Source of the DNA: an uncultured Pseudoxanthomonas sp.
Lineage (GTDB): Bacteria > Pseudomonadota > Gammaproteobacteria > Xanthomonadales > Xanthomonadaceae
Length of the DNA stretch: 30,296 nucleotides
Reading direction: 5' to 3'
Assembly: GCA_937975725.1 (NCBI GenBank)
Contig: CALJUL010000102.1
Coordinates: forward strand, 1 to 30,296
Shown: piece by piece, positions 17,207-24,629 of the stretch
Position numbering within the stretch: position 1 is the first letter of the stretch
How the letters are laid out: each line of letters opens with the position of its first letter
Made by a program: the position numbers and the translations under genes
Notes under the pieces: model-generated
Databases searched by the model: none
What the model was told of the DNA's origin: nothing
What the model saw: only the letters and a program-made list of their open reading frames with translations

Positions 17207-19219
17207 ATGACGACGCCTGCCTCCAACCAGCCTGGCCGCCGCCAGCTCGCCAACGCCATCCGTTTCCTCGCCGCCGACGCGGTGCAGGCCGCCAATTCCG
17301 GCCATCCCGGCATGCCCATGGGCATGGCCGACATCGCCGAAGTGCTGTGGAACGACTACCACCGGCACAGCCCGTCCAACCCGCACTGGTTCAACCGCGA
17401 CCGCTTCGTGCTGTCCAACGGCCACGGCTCGATGCTGCAGTACGCGCTGCTGCACCTGAGCGGCTACGACCTGCCGCTGCAGGAGCTGAAGCACTTCCGC
17501 CAGTTGCACAGCAAGACCGCCGGCCATCCGGAGCGCCACGAGACCCCGGGCGTGGAGACCACCACCGGCCCGCTGGGCCAGGGCTTCGCCAACGCCGTGG
17601 GCTTCGCGCTGGCCGAGAAACTGCTGGCGCAGCGCTTCAACCGCGACGGCCTGGACATCGTCGACCACCGCACCTGGGTGTTCATGGGCGACGGCTGCCT
17701 GATGGAAGGCATCTCGCACGAGGCCGCCTCGCTGGCCGGCACCTGGGGCCTGGGCAAGCTGGTGTGCTTCTGGGACGACAACAAGATCTCCATCGACGGC
17801 AACACCGACGGCTGGTTCACCGACGACACCCCGGCGCGCTTCGAAGCCTACGGCTGGCAGGTGGTGCGCAACGTCGACGGCCACGACCCGGTCGAGATCA
17901 AGGCCGCCATCGACACCGCGCTGAAGACTGCCGACAAGCCCACCCTGATCTGCTGCCGCACCACCATCGGCTTCGGCTCGCCGAACAAGGCCGGCAAGGA
18001 ATCCAGCCACGGCGCGCCGCTGGGCAAGGACGAGCTGGAGGCCACCCGCGCCGCGCTGGAATGGCCGTACGGTCCGTTCGAGGTGCCTGCCGACATCTAC
18101 GCCGGCTGGAACAAGATTGAGGCCGGCAAGGCGCTGGAGGCGGAGTGGAATTCGCTGCTGGCGACCTACGCCGCGCAGTTCCCCGAGCAGGCCGCCGAAC
18201 TGCGCCGCCGCGCTGCCGGCGAACTGCCGGCCGACTTCGCCGCGCAGGCCGACGCGTACATCGCCAAGATGCAGGCCGAAGGCCCGGTCATCGCCTCGCG
18301 CAAGGCTTCGCAGAACGCCATCGAGGCCTTCGCGCCGCTGTTGCCGGAACTGGTCGGCGGCTCGGCCGACTTGGCGCATTCCAACCTCACCCTGTGGAAG
18401 GCCAGCAAGTCGGTCGCCACCGACGACCCGAACGCCAATTACGTGTACTACGGCGTGCGCGAGTTCGGCATGACCGCGATCGCCAATGGCCTGGCACTGC
18501 ACGGCGGCTTCGTGCCGTTCGACGCCACCTTCCTGGTGTTCAGCGACTACGCGCGCAACGCCGTGCGCATGAGCGCGCTGATCCCGGCGCACGCCATCCA
18601 CGTGTACACGCACGACTCCATCGGCCTGGGCGAGGACGGCCCGACCCACCAGCCGGTCGAGCATCTCGCCTCGCTGCGCTACATCCCCAACAACGACGTT
18701 TGGCGCCCCTGCGACGCGGTGGAATCGGCGGTGGCGTGGAAGCAGGCCATCGTGCGCCGGGACGGCCCGAGCTGCCTGGTGTTCTCGCGCCAGAACCTGC
18801 CGCACCAGCCGCGCACCGATGCGCAGGTCGGCGACATCGCGCGCGGCGGCTACGTGCTGGCCGACGCCGACGGTGCGCCGGACGTGATCCTGATCGCCAC
18901 CGGTTCCGAAGTCGGCCTCGCCGTGCAGGCCAAGGCCACGCTGGACGCCGAAGGCATCAAGACGCGCGTGGTGTCGATGCCGTCCACCGATGTGTTCGAC
19001 CGCCAGGACGCCGCCTACCGCGACGCCGTGCTGCCCAGGACCGTGCGCAAGCGCGTGGCCGTGGAAGCGGCGATCGCCGACTTCTGGCGCAAGTACGTCG
19101 GCCTGGACGGCGCCGTGATCGGCATGACCACCTTCGGCGCCTCTGCTCCGGCCGATGCGCTCTACAAGCACTTCGGCATCACCGCCGAAGCGGTGGTCGC
19201 GGCGGCGAAGTCGCTCTGA
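17207..19219 (+). CDS. tkt: Transketolase
   Basis: A 670-residue, thiamine-diphosphate-dependent enzyme of the non-oxidative pentose phosphate pathway, moving two-carbon units between ketose and aldose phosphates. Visible marks: NSGHPGMPMGMADIAEVLW near the N-terminus, the ThDP/Mg motif MGDGCLMEGISHEA with the downstream DDNKISIDG, GVREFGMTAIANGLALHGG with the catalytic Glu, and THDSIGLGEDGPTHQPVE. The length matches E. coli TktA. I start at ATG 17207 (MTTPASNQPG); ATG 17159 would add 16 residues absent from the family. No terminator is obvious except the REP and hairpin downstream. Confidence 0.95.
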   Translation: MTTPASNQPGRRQLANAIRFLAADAVQAANSGHPGMPMGMADIAEVLWNDYHRHSPSNPHWFNRDRFVLSNGHGSMLQYALLHLSGYDLPLQELKHFRQLHSKTAGHPERHETPGVETTTGPLGQGFANAVGFALAEKLLAQRFNRDGLDIVDHRTWVFMGDGCLMEGISHEAASLAGTWGLGKLVCFWDDNKISIDGNTDGWFTDDTPARFEAYGWQVVRNVDGHDPVEIKAAIDTALKTADKPTLICCRTTIGFGSPNKAGKESSHGAPLGKDELEATRAALEWPYGPFEVPADIYAGWNKIEAGKALEAEWNSLLATYAAQFPEQAAELRRRAAGELPADFAAQADAYIAKMQAEGPVIASRKASQNAIEAFAPLLPELVGGSADLAHSNLTLWKASKSVATDDPNANYVYYGVREFGMTAIANGLALHGGFVPFDATFLVFSDYARNAVRMSALIPAHAIHVYTHDSIGLGEDGPTHQPVEHLASLRYIPNNDVWRPCDAVESAVAWKQAIVRRDGPSCLVFSRQNLPHQPRTDAQVGDIARGGYVLADADGAPDVILIATGSEVGLAVQAKATLDAEGIKTRVVSMPSTDVFDRQDAAYRDAVLPRTVRKRVAVEAAIADFWRKYVGLDGAVIGMTTFGASAPADALYKHFGITAEAVVAAAKSL

Positions 19220-19226
19220 GGCATAT

Positions 19227-19250
19227 GTAGGAGGGGCTTCAGCCCCGACC
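19227..19250 (+). repeat. REP element, left copy (GTAG type)
   Basis: A 24-nt REP beginning GTAGGAG with a 6-bp hairpin GGGGCT-TC-AGCCCC (19233-19246), starting 8 bases after the tkt stop. Two identical copies lie on the other side of the RAYT gene. The GTAG start followed by a small hairpin is the layout known for REPs of Stenotrophomonas/Xanthomonas relatives. Confidence 0.88.
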
Positions 19251-19311
19251 GGATGCCTAGGCAAAATCGGAATATGCCGAGGTTCTGGAAAACAGAAAGC
19301 CGATACGAACC

Positions 19312-19345
19312 GAAGCCATGGCGCGCGAAAGTGCGCCATGGCTTC
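19312..19345 (+). repeat. Perfect hairpin covering the RAYT start codon
   Basis: Arms GAAGCCATGGCGC (19312-19324) and GCGCCATGGCTTC (19333-19345) pair perfectly over 13 bp; adding G-T and C-G inside gives 15 bp closed on a GAAA tetraloop (19327-19330). The proposed RAYT ATG (19338-19340) sits in the right arm. With the following TTCTTC it could also be a weak terminator for tkt. Confidence 0.8.
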
Positions 19346-19823
19346 TTCGCATTCAAAGCCGGGCCATCGCGCGCTGCGCAAGGGGCGCTGGTCGGAACCG
19401 GGACGCATCTATCTGGTGACGGTCACGACACAACATCGGCGCGTCCCGCTTTTTCTGGAATGGGAACCTGCCAGCAGGATGGCGGCGGCCATCGCCCGCT
19501 GCGATACCTGGTCTTCCCGCGCGGAACTATTGTGCTGGGTCCTGATGCCGGATCATTGGCATGGACTTGTATGCCTTCATGGGTCGGATTCGCTGTCCGA
19601 CGTAATCGGGAGAGCCAAAGGTCGATCCGCACGCGCCGTCGGTGCTGTGGCAAGCGGCAGGTGGGTCTGGGCTGATGGGTTCCATGATCGTGCGTTGCGC
19701 AAGGACGAAGACGTGATGACGGCCGCGCGCTACATCATCGCCAATCCTGTCCGCGCCGGCTTGGTGTACAGCGTCAGGGACTACCCCTATTGGGATGCCG
19801 TCTGGTTTCCACGGCATGAGTGA
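19338..19823 (+). CDS. REP-associated tyrosine transposase (RAYT)
   Basis: A 161-residue single-domain Y1/HUH nuclease related to IS200/IS605 TnpA. The HUH motif is HWH (H73, H75, in MPDHWHGLV). The likely catalytic Tyr is Y132 in AARYIIANPVRAGLV, and GRIYLVTVTTQHR near residue 22 is the usual N-terminal strand. RAYTs nick REP sequences and are thought to spread them; they are usually single-copy, domesticated genes. Here REPs flank the gene on both sides. It appears less GC-rich than its neighbours by eye, suggesting separate ancestry. The start is uncertain: ATG 19338 fits the domain but has no clear ribosome site and is buried in a hairpin. Confidence 0.9.
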   Translation: MASSHSKPGHRALRKGRWSEPGRIYLVTVTTQHRRVPLFLEWEPASRMAAAIARCDTWSSRAELLCWVLMPDHWHGLVCLHGSDSLSDVIGRAKGRSARAVGAVASGRWVWADGFHDRALRKDEDVMTAARYIIANPVRAGLVYSVRDYPYWDAVWFPRHE

Positions 19824-19830
19824 GTGGAGC

Positions 19831-19854
19831 GGTCGGGGCTGAAGCCCCTCCTAC
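19831..19854 (-). repeat. REP element, right inverted copy
   Basis: An exact reverse complement of the copy at 19227-19250, beginning 7 bases after the RAYT stop. With the next copy (18 bases away) it forms an inverted REP pair (BIME-like). Confidence 0.88.
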
Positions 19855-19872
19855 AGGGGAGTCTGCTTTTTT

Positions 19873-19896
19873 GTAGGAGGGGCTTCAGCCCCGACC
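19873..19896 (+). repeat. REP element, right direct copy
   Basis: An exact copy of 19227-19250. It is preceded by a run of six Ts (19867-19872) and ends 9 bases before the stop of the convergent gene on the minus strand, so the pair lies exactly between two 3' ends. Confidence 0.88.
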
Positions 19897-19905
19897 CAGC
19901 GAACC

Positions 19906-21852
19906 TCACCGCAGCCGCGTCTCCCGCAACCCCAGCGCCAGCAGCTTCGCCTCGATGCGCTCGCCGACGCCCGCGGGTGAGGCCAGTCCCATGCGCGCCA
20001 TCGCTTCGCCATCGTCGCCGGAGACGCGCAATGCGCGCAGCACGGTGCCGAGCTTCGACCATGGCGTGGCGGTGTGCGCCTTCAGCCAGGCCAGCGCCCT
20101 GACGATGCGCTGCTCCACCTCGGTGAAGTCGCTGCCCAGTGGGTAGTCGGGCAGGGTGCCGTCGCGGCGGAAGGCACGCAGGCGGGCGGACAGGTGCACG
20201 GGCGTGTTGTCGATCCAGTGGCTCGGCGGGTGGAAGCTCGCGCGCAGCTTGCCGGCGCGCTGCGCCCGTTCCACCAGCCCGGACTGGAAGCGGACGTCGG
20301 CGATGCCGCACATGGCGACGATGCAGTCCTCGTCGCTGCGGCCGCGCAGGTCGGCGATGCCGTATTCGCTGACGTACAGGTCGCGCAGGTGTCGCGGGAT
20401 GGTGGCGTGGCCGTAGTTCCAGCGGACGTTGGAGGCGGCCTTGCCGCCGTCCTCGCGCACGGCGCGGAACATCAGCGTGCTGCGCGCGCCGTCCAGCGCG
20501 TGCGCCATCGCCACGAAGTTGTACTGCCCGCCCACGCCGGAAACCACGCGGCCGTCCTCCAGTCCGTCGGACACCGCCGCGCCCAGGACGGTCGCCATCA
20601 TGCAGGAGTTGAAGAAGCGCGCCTCGTGCCGTTGCAGGCGCGCCAGCGCCTCGTGGCCGCGCGGCAGTTCGTTGATGGCGCTGATGCGGCGCATGCCGAT
20701 GGCGCGGCGCTCGTCGTCCGGCAGGTCGCGCAGCCACTGGTAGAAGGCCGGTGAGCCGAGATAGAACGCGCCGTGCAGGTATTCGCCGTCGCGCTCCAGC
20801 CGCGCCTGGTCGCCGAGGTTGGCGGTACCGTCGGCCAACCGCTGCATCAGGACTTCGTTGTCGACGACCTTGCGCCGGATCACGCCGGTTTCCACCAGCC
20901 GCTTGAAGCCCTCGTTGATCATCTCGCTGCACCCGTACAGGCCGAGATCGAACGGGCCCAGCCCGCCGCTGGCGGTCACGGCGGGATGGCGCTCCAGTTC
21001 CGGATCCAGCGCCGCCAGCACGCGCCGGTAAGCCGCGTTGTCAGTATGACGCAGCACCAGCGCGTGGCACAGCGCATCGGCCAGCGCACCGATGCCGATT
21101 TGCAGGGTGCCGCCGTCGCGCACCAGCGCGCTGGCGTACAGGCCGATGGCGTATTCGGCGTCGGACACCGGCTGCCGCGGCAGGCCGAACAGCGCGGGGT
21201 AAGGGCCAGGCGGCGCCACCACGGCGTCGAAGTAGCGCTCGTCCACCGCCGCGGTGCCGCCGATCCACGGCAGCAGCGGGTCCACTTCCGCCACCAGCAG
21301 CGGCCGCGGCAGGCCGCGCGCGACGATGGCATCCACCGCGTCCTGGGTCAGGTCGTTGTTGCACGACAGCGACAGCCGCGTGCCTCCCGGCTCGCGCGCC
21401 ACCTTCTGCACGATGACGTTGAGCGCACGGTCGGCCAGCGCCGCCGCCACGTGCGTGTAGTTGAGGCTGGCGTAGCCGCGCTGCGCGGTGGTGGAGCGCA
21501 GCAGCGCGCCGGATTGCAAGTAGAACTCCTCCACCTCGATGTGCGCGGGCAGCGCGTCGCGCTTCATCGCCCGCACGTAGTCCAGGCGCGGGAAATCCTC
21601 GCCGAAGTGGCGCGCGGCGAAGGGCCGCACGAAGCGCGCCTCCAGTCCCTGCCCGCCGCCCGGCGGGTCCAGCGACAGCGCGGTGTAGAGCGACCACCGC
21701 CGCGACGGTTCGGGCGCGATGCGCGCGTACAGCGCGTTCAACAGCCGGTGCGGCTTGCCGATGCCCAGCGGCGCGCCCATCCGCAACGGGCCGTCGATGC
21801 GCTGGAGGATCAGCTCGACGGCGTCGTCGAGGCTCTGGAGGTGCAGGGTCAT
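19906..21852 (-). CDS. Acetyl-CoA hydrolase/transferase family protein
   Basis: A 648-residue protein. The C-terminal half has the acetyl-CoA hydrolase/transferase pattern: RVVSGVGGQYNFVAMAHA and YVSEYGIADLRGRSDEDC. The N-terminal part carries AISEMIN-like GLYGCSEMINEG and GGTLQIGIGALADAL, where CoA-transferase members place an active-site Glu region. It could hydrolyse acetyl-CoA or move CoA between acids such as acetate and succinate; the choice cannot be made from sequence. The length is longer than the roughly 430-500 residues I recall for many family members. ATG 21852 lies 38 bases after modC on the same strand, so it may sit on the end of that transcript or have its own promoter. Confidence 0.85.
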   Translation of the reverse strand: MTLHLQSLDDAVELILQRIDGPLRMGAPLGIGKPHRLLNALYARIAPEPSRRWSLYTALSLDPPGGGQGLEARFVRPFAARHFGEDFPRLDYVRAMKRDALPAHIEVEEFYLQSGALLRSTTAQRGYASLNYTHVAAALADRALNVIVQKVAREPGGTRLSLSCNNDLTQDAVDAIVARGLPRPLLVAEVDPLLPWIGGTAAVDERYFDAVVAPPGPYPALFGLPRQPVSDAEYAIGLYASALVRDGGTLQIGIGALADALCHALVLRHTDNAAYRRVLAALDPELERHPAVTASGGLGPFDLGLYGCSEMINEGFKRLVETGVIRRKVVDNEVLMQRLADGTANLGDQARLERDGEYLHGAFYLGSPAFYQWLRDLPDDERRAIGMRRISAINELPRGHEALARLQRHEARFFNSCMMATVLGAAVSDGLEDGRVVSGVGGQYNFVAMAHALDGARSTLMFRAVREDGGKAASNVRWNYGHATIPRHLRDLYVSEYGIADLRGRSDEDCIVAMCGIADVRFQSGLVERAQRAGKLRASFHPPSHWIDNTPVHLSARLRAFRRDGTLPDYPLGSDFTEVEQRIVRALAWLKAHTATPWSKLGTVLRALRVSGDDGEAMARMGLASPAGVGERIEAKLLALGLRETRLR

Positions 21853-21890
21853 GGCGGCAGCCTAGCGGCCGGGCCGTTAATCCGCCATGT

Positions 21891-22508
21891 TCAATCCAGC
21901 GCGTGCACCGAGTCCGCCACCCGGCGCACTTCGTCCGGATGGTGGCTGACGTAGACGATGGGCAGGCGGATCTCGTCGCGCACGCGTTGCAGGTAGGGGA
22001 TCAGTTCCTCGCGGCGGGCCTGGTCGAGCGCGGACAGGGGCTCGTCGAACAACAGCAGCGCGGGCTGCGAGAGCAGGGCGCGGCCGATCGCCACGCGCTG
22101 CGCCTCGCCGCCGGAGAGGTTGCGGGTGCGCCGCGCCAGCAGCGGCGCGATGCCCAGCAGTTCCACCACCGCGTCGAAGCCGAACCGCGTTTCGCCGTGG
22201 CGGCCGTGCCGGCCGTAGAGCAGGTTGCGGCGCACGTCCAGGTGCGGGAACAGGCGCGCGTCCTGGAACACGTAGCCCACGCGCCGGCGATGCACCGGCA
22301 CGTCGATGCCACGGGCGCCATCGAACAGGCAGCGTCCGTCCACTTCGATGCGGCCGGCGGCCGGCGTCACCAGTCCGGCGATGGCGTTGAGCACGGTGGT
22401 CTTGCCGGCGCCGGAGCGGCCCACCAGCGCGATCACGCGCGCCTCGTCGTCGATGCGCACGTGCCGGCGGAAATCGCCGCGCCGCAGGTCGATGTCGAGT
22501 TTCAGCAT
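21891..22508 (-). CDS. modC: Molybdate ABC transporter ATPase ModC (short form)
   Basis: A 205-residue ATPase powering molybdate import. Walker A GRSGAGKT (30-37), Q-loop VFQDARLFPHL (about 80-90), signature LSGGEAQR (131-138), Walker B LLLFDEP (151-157) and switch His VSHHPDE (188-193). It stops soon after the nucleotide-binding domain, so the C-terminal Mop/TOBE domain of E. coli-type ModC (about 350 residues) is absent. The stop is clean and no extra domain is found before the next gene 38 bases on. Start ATG 22508 has GGAGAGGT just upstream. It lies 40 bases after modB. Confidence 0.9.
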   Translation of the reverse strand: MLKLDIDLRRGDFRRHVRIDDEARVIALVGRSGAGKTTVLNAIAGLVTPAAGRIEVDGRCLFDGARGIDVPVHRRRVGYVFQDARLFPHLDVRRNLLYGRHGRHGETRFGFDAVVELLGIAPLLARRTRNLSGGEAQRVAIGRALLSQPALLLFDEPLSALDQARREELIPYLQRVRDEIRLPIVYVSHHPDEVRRVADSVHALD

Positions 22509-22548
22509 CGACCTCTCCTACAGGGGGAATTCCGGTTCCGCCACATCC

Positions 22549-23250
22549 TCACGCATCCTCCCCATGCCGCGTCGGATGCCGCCGCACCAGCCATTCTGAG
22601 AACAGCAGCGCGGCCAGTGAGATCGCCACGGCCACCGCCGCCAGCCGCCAGATGCCGGCTTCGCCGCCGGGCACCTGCATCAGGCCATAGATGGCCGAGG
22701 ACAGCGTCTGCGTTTCGCCGGGGATGTTGGAGACGAAGGTGATGGTGGCGCCGAATTCGCCCAGCGCCTTGGCGAAGGCCAGCACGCTGCCGGCGACCAG
22801 CCCGGGCCAGGCCAGCGGCAGGGTGATGGTGAAGAACACGCGCCACGGGCCGGCGCCGAGCGTGGACGCGGCCTGTTCCAGCCGCCGATCGGTGGCTTCC
22901 AGTGACAGCCGGATCGCGCGTACCATCAGCGGGAAGCCCATCACCGCGCAGGCCAGCGCGGCGCCGGTCCAGCGGAACGCGAGCACGAGGCCGAAGTGTT
23001 CCTTCAGGAACGCGCCCACCGCGCCCTGCGTGCCCAGCGTCACCAGCAGCGCATAGCCCATCACCACCGGCGGCAGCACCAGCGGCAGGTGCACCAGCGC
23101 GTCCAGCAGCGCCTTGCCCGGGAAGCGCGTGCGCGCCAGCAGCCAGCCGACCAGCACGCCGAACGGCAGGCTGGCCAGCGCCGCCACCAACGCCACCTTC
23201 AGGCTGAGGCGGACCGCCGTGAGTTCTTCCGGCGTGAAGGCGTCGAGCAC
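22549..23250 (-). CDS. modB: Molybdate ABC transporter permease ModB
   Basis: A 233-residue inner-membrane permease with five or six predicted helices. The EAA loop that contacts ModC reads EQAASTLGAGPWRVFFTITL. The segment ALGEFGATITFVSNIPGETQ is typical of ModB/CysT permeases. The start is a GTG at 23250, 7 bases after the modA stop. A nearby ATG at 23261 is in the wrong frame for ModB. The likely ribosome site AAGGA is inside the end of modA, suggesting translational coupling. Confidence 0.93.
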   Translation of the reverse strand: MLDAFTPEELTAVRLSLKVALVAALASLPFGVLVGWLLARTRFPGKALLDALVHLPLVLPPVVMGYALLVTLGTQGAVGAFLKEHFGLVLAFRWTGAALACAVMGFPLMVRAIRLSLEATDRRLEQAASTLGAGPWRVFFTITLPLAWPGLVAGSVLAFAKALGEFGATITFVSNIPGETQTLSSAIYGLMQVPGGEAGIWRLAAVAVAISLAALLFSEWLVRRHPTRHGEDA

Positions 23251-23257
23251 GCGTCGC

Positions 23258-24049
23258 TCATTCCTTCACGGCGAAGCCGCGCTTGCGGAAGATCGCGGCG
23301 GCCGGCGGCGACGCCAGCCACTGCACGAAGCGCGCCGCCTGCGCGGAACGCGCGCCCTGCAACGCGGCCACGGGATAGACGATGGCCGGGTGCGATTCCG
23401 CGGGGAAGGTCGCCACCACGCGCACTGCCGGTTCGGCCTGCGCGTCGGAGGCGTACACGATGCCCAGCGGCGTCTCGCCGCGCGCCACCAGCATCAGCGC
23501 GGCGCGCACGCTTTCGGATTCGGCCAGCCGCGCCTTGACGCCGTTCCACAGCGTCAGCGATTCCAGCGCCGCCTTGGCGTACTTGCCGGCGGGGACGGTC
23601 TGCGTCTGGCCCACCGCCAGCCGGCCGTCGCCCAGCGCGGCCAGCAGTGTGGCCGGGCGCTTCAGGTCGACCTGCGCCTTACTCGCCTTCGGCGCGACCA
23701 GCACCAGCCGGTTGCCGAGCAGGTTGCGCCGGGTCGCGGCATCGACCTTGCCGCGCTCCTGCAGGTAGTCCATCCATTCCAGGTCGGCGGAGAAGAACAC
23801 GTCCGCCGGCGCGCCCTGTTCGATCTGCCGCGCCAGCGCGGAGCTGGCGGCGTAGGACACGCGCACCGGCATGCCGGTCTGGCGTTCGTACAGCGCGGCG
23901 GCTTCGTCCAGCGATTCCTTCAGGCTGGCGGCGGCGAACACGGTGAGCGGCGCGTCCGCGTCCTGCGCGCCGGCCGCACGCGGCAGCATGCAGGCGGCCA
24001 GCAGCAGGAGCGGCAGCAGCGGCGTGCGGAACAGCCGGGACAGGTTCAT
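23258..24049 (-). CDS. modA: Molybdate-binding periplasmic protein ModA
   Basis: A 263-residue solute-binding protein that captures molybdate (and usually tungstate) for ModBC. A signal peptide covers about 1-28 (cleavage near AAGA-Q). The LAAC at 17-20 resembles a lipobox, so it could be a lipoprotein instead. Family blocks: LTVFAAASLKESLDEAA (oxyanion-binding Ser), YAASSALARQIEQGAPADVFFSA, TVPAGKYAKAALE and ETPLGIVYASDAQ. I chose ATG 24049 (GGAGA 9 bases upstream), which starts just before the signal helix. Confidence 0.95.
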   Translation of the reverse strand: MNLSRLFRTPLLPLLLLAACMLPRAAGAQDADAPLTVFAAASLKESLDEAAALYERQTGMPVRVSYAASSALARQIEQGAPADVFFSADLEWMDYLQERGKVDAATRRNLLGNRLVLVAPKASKAQVDLKRPATLLAALGDGRLAVGQTQTVPAGKYAKAALESLTLWNGVKARLAESESVRAALMLVARGETPLGIVYASDAQAEPAVRVVATFPAESHPAIVYPVAALQGARSAQAARFVQWLASPPAAAIFRKRGFAVKE

Positions 24050-24074
24050 GTGTGCATTCTCCGCAAGCAGGCGG

Positions 24075-24599
24075 TCATTCGACGACCAGCGACTGCAACT
24101 GGCGCAGGCTGCGCGCCGCGCGCGCGTCCTCGGGTACCACCAGACGCAGTGGGCCGTCCTGCGCGTCCAGCGCGCGGCCGTCGCACTGGTCCACGACGTA
24201 GACGTGGCGGCGGCCGAGGGTGGGGTCCAGTTCCGCCAGCGAGAACACCACGCGATAGCCGTCGCGCGCCTGTGCCTGCACCGTCCGCACCAGATGCGCG
24301 CCGCGCAGCGGACCATCGGGCATGGCGCCGGCGCGGCGCAGCAGGTCGGTCAGTTCCACGCCCGTGCACGCCTGCTTGCGGTCGTGCACGTCCAGCGGAG
24401 CCTCATGCCGTGGCAGGCCCGCCAGATCGGCGGCGCCGACCGTCAGCTCCATGCGCGCCGGCACCGGCGCCACGGGTGCATGGGCATGCGGCGAAGCCTG
24501 CGGGCCGGCATGCGGATGGGCATTCGACTGCGCGTGCGCCGCCGTGGCCGGCAGCGACAGCAGCAACGCGACAGCAATCAGGAACCGGGAACTCGCCAT
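24075..24599 (-). CDS. Small periplasmic molybdopterin-oxidoreductase-like protein
   Basis: A 174-residue exported protein with a signal peptide (about 1-23) and a short His-rich stretch (about 27-42: HPHAG, HAHAP). The rest resembles a small piece of the sulfite-oxidase-type molybdopterin-binding fold: ACTGVELTDLLRRAG, RDGYRVVFSLAELDP and DGPLRLVVPEDARAARSL. Such small proteins often sit next to molybdate transport genes. I cannot identify a catalytic Cys ligand with confidence (one candidate is in KQACTG), so it may not be an active enzyme. It lies 25 bases upstream of modA in the same direction. ATG 24599 has GAGGT at a good distance. Confidence 0.68.
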   Translation of the reverse strand: MASSRFLIAVALLLSLPATAAHAQSNAHPHAGPQASPHAHAPVAPVPARMELTVGAADLAGLPRHEAPLDVHDRKQACTGVELTDLLRRAGAMPDGPLRGAHLVRTVQAQARDGYRVVFSLAELDPTLGRRHVYVVDQCDGRALDAQDGPLRLVVPEDARAARSLRQLQSLVVE

Positions 24600-24629
24600 G
24601 GCAACCTCACCAGGGGAATGGAAAGCGCT

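Noticed and set aside
15326..19408. A 1360-codon minus-strand open frame opposite the symporter and transketolase genes
   Set aside because: Its translation is His/Gln/Arg/Val-rich and mirrors the codon positions of the two clear plus-strand genes; no domain is seen.
23249..23261. ATG at 23261 as the modB start
   Set aside because: It is in a different frame from the permease; GTG at 23250 is the in-frame start with a ribosome site in the modA end.
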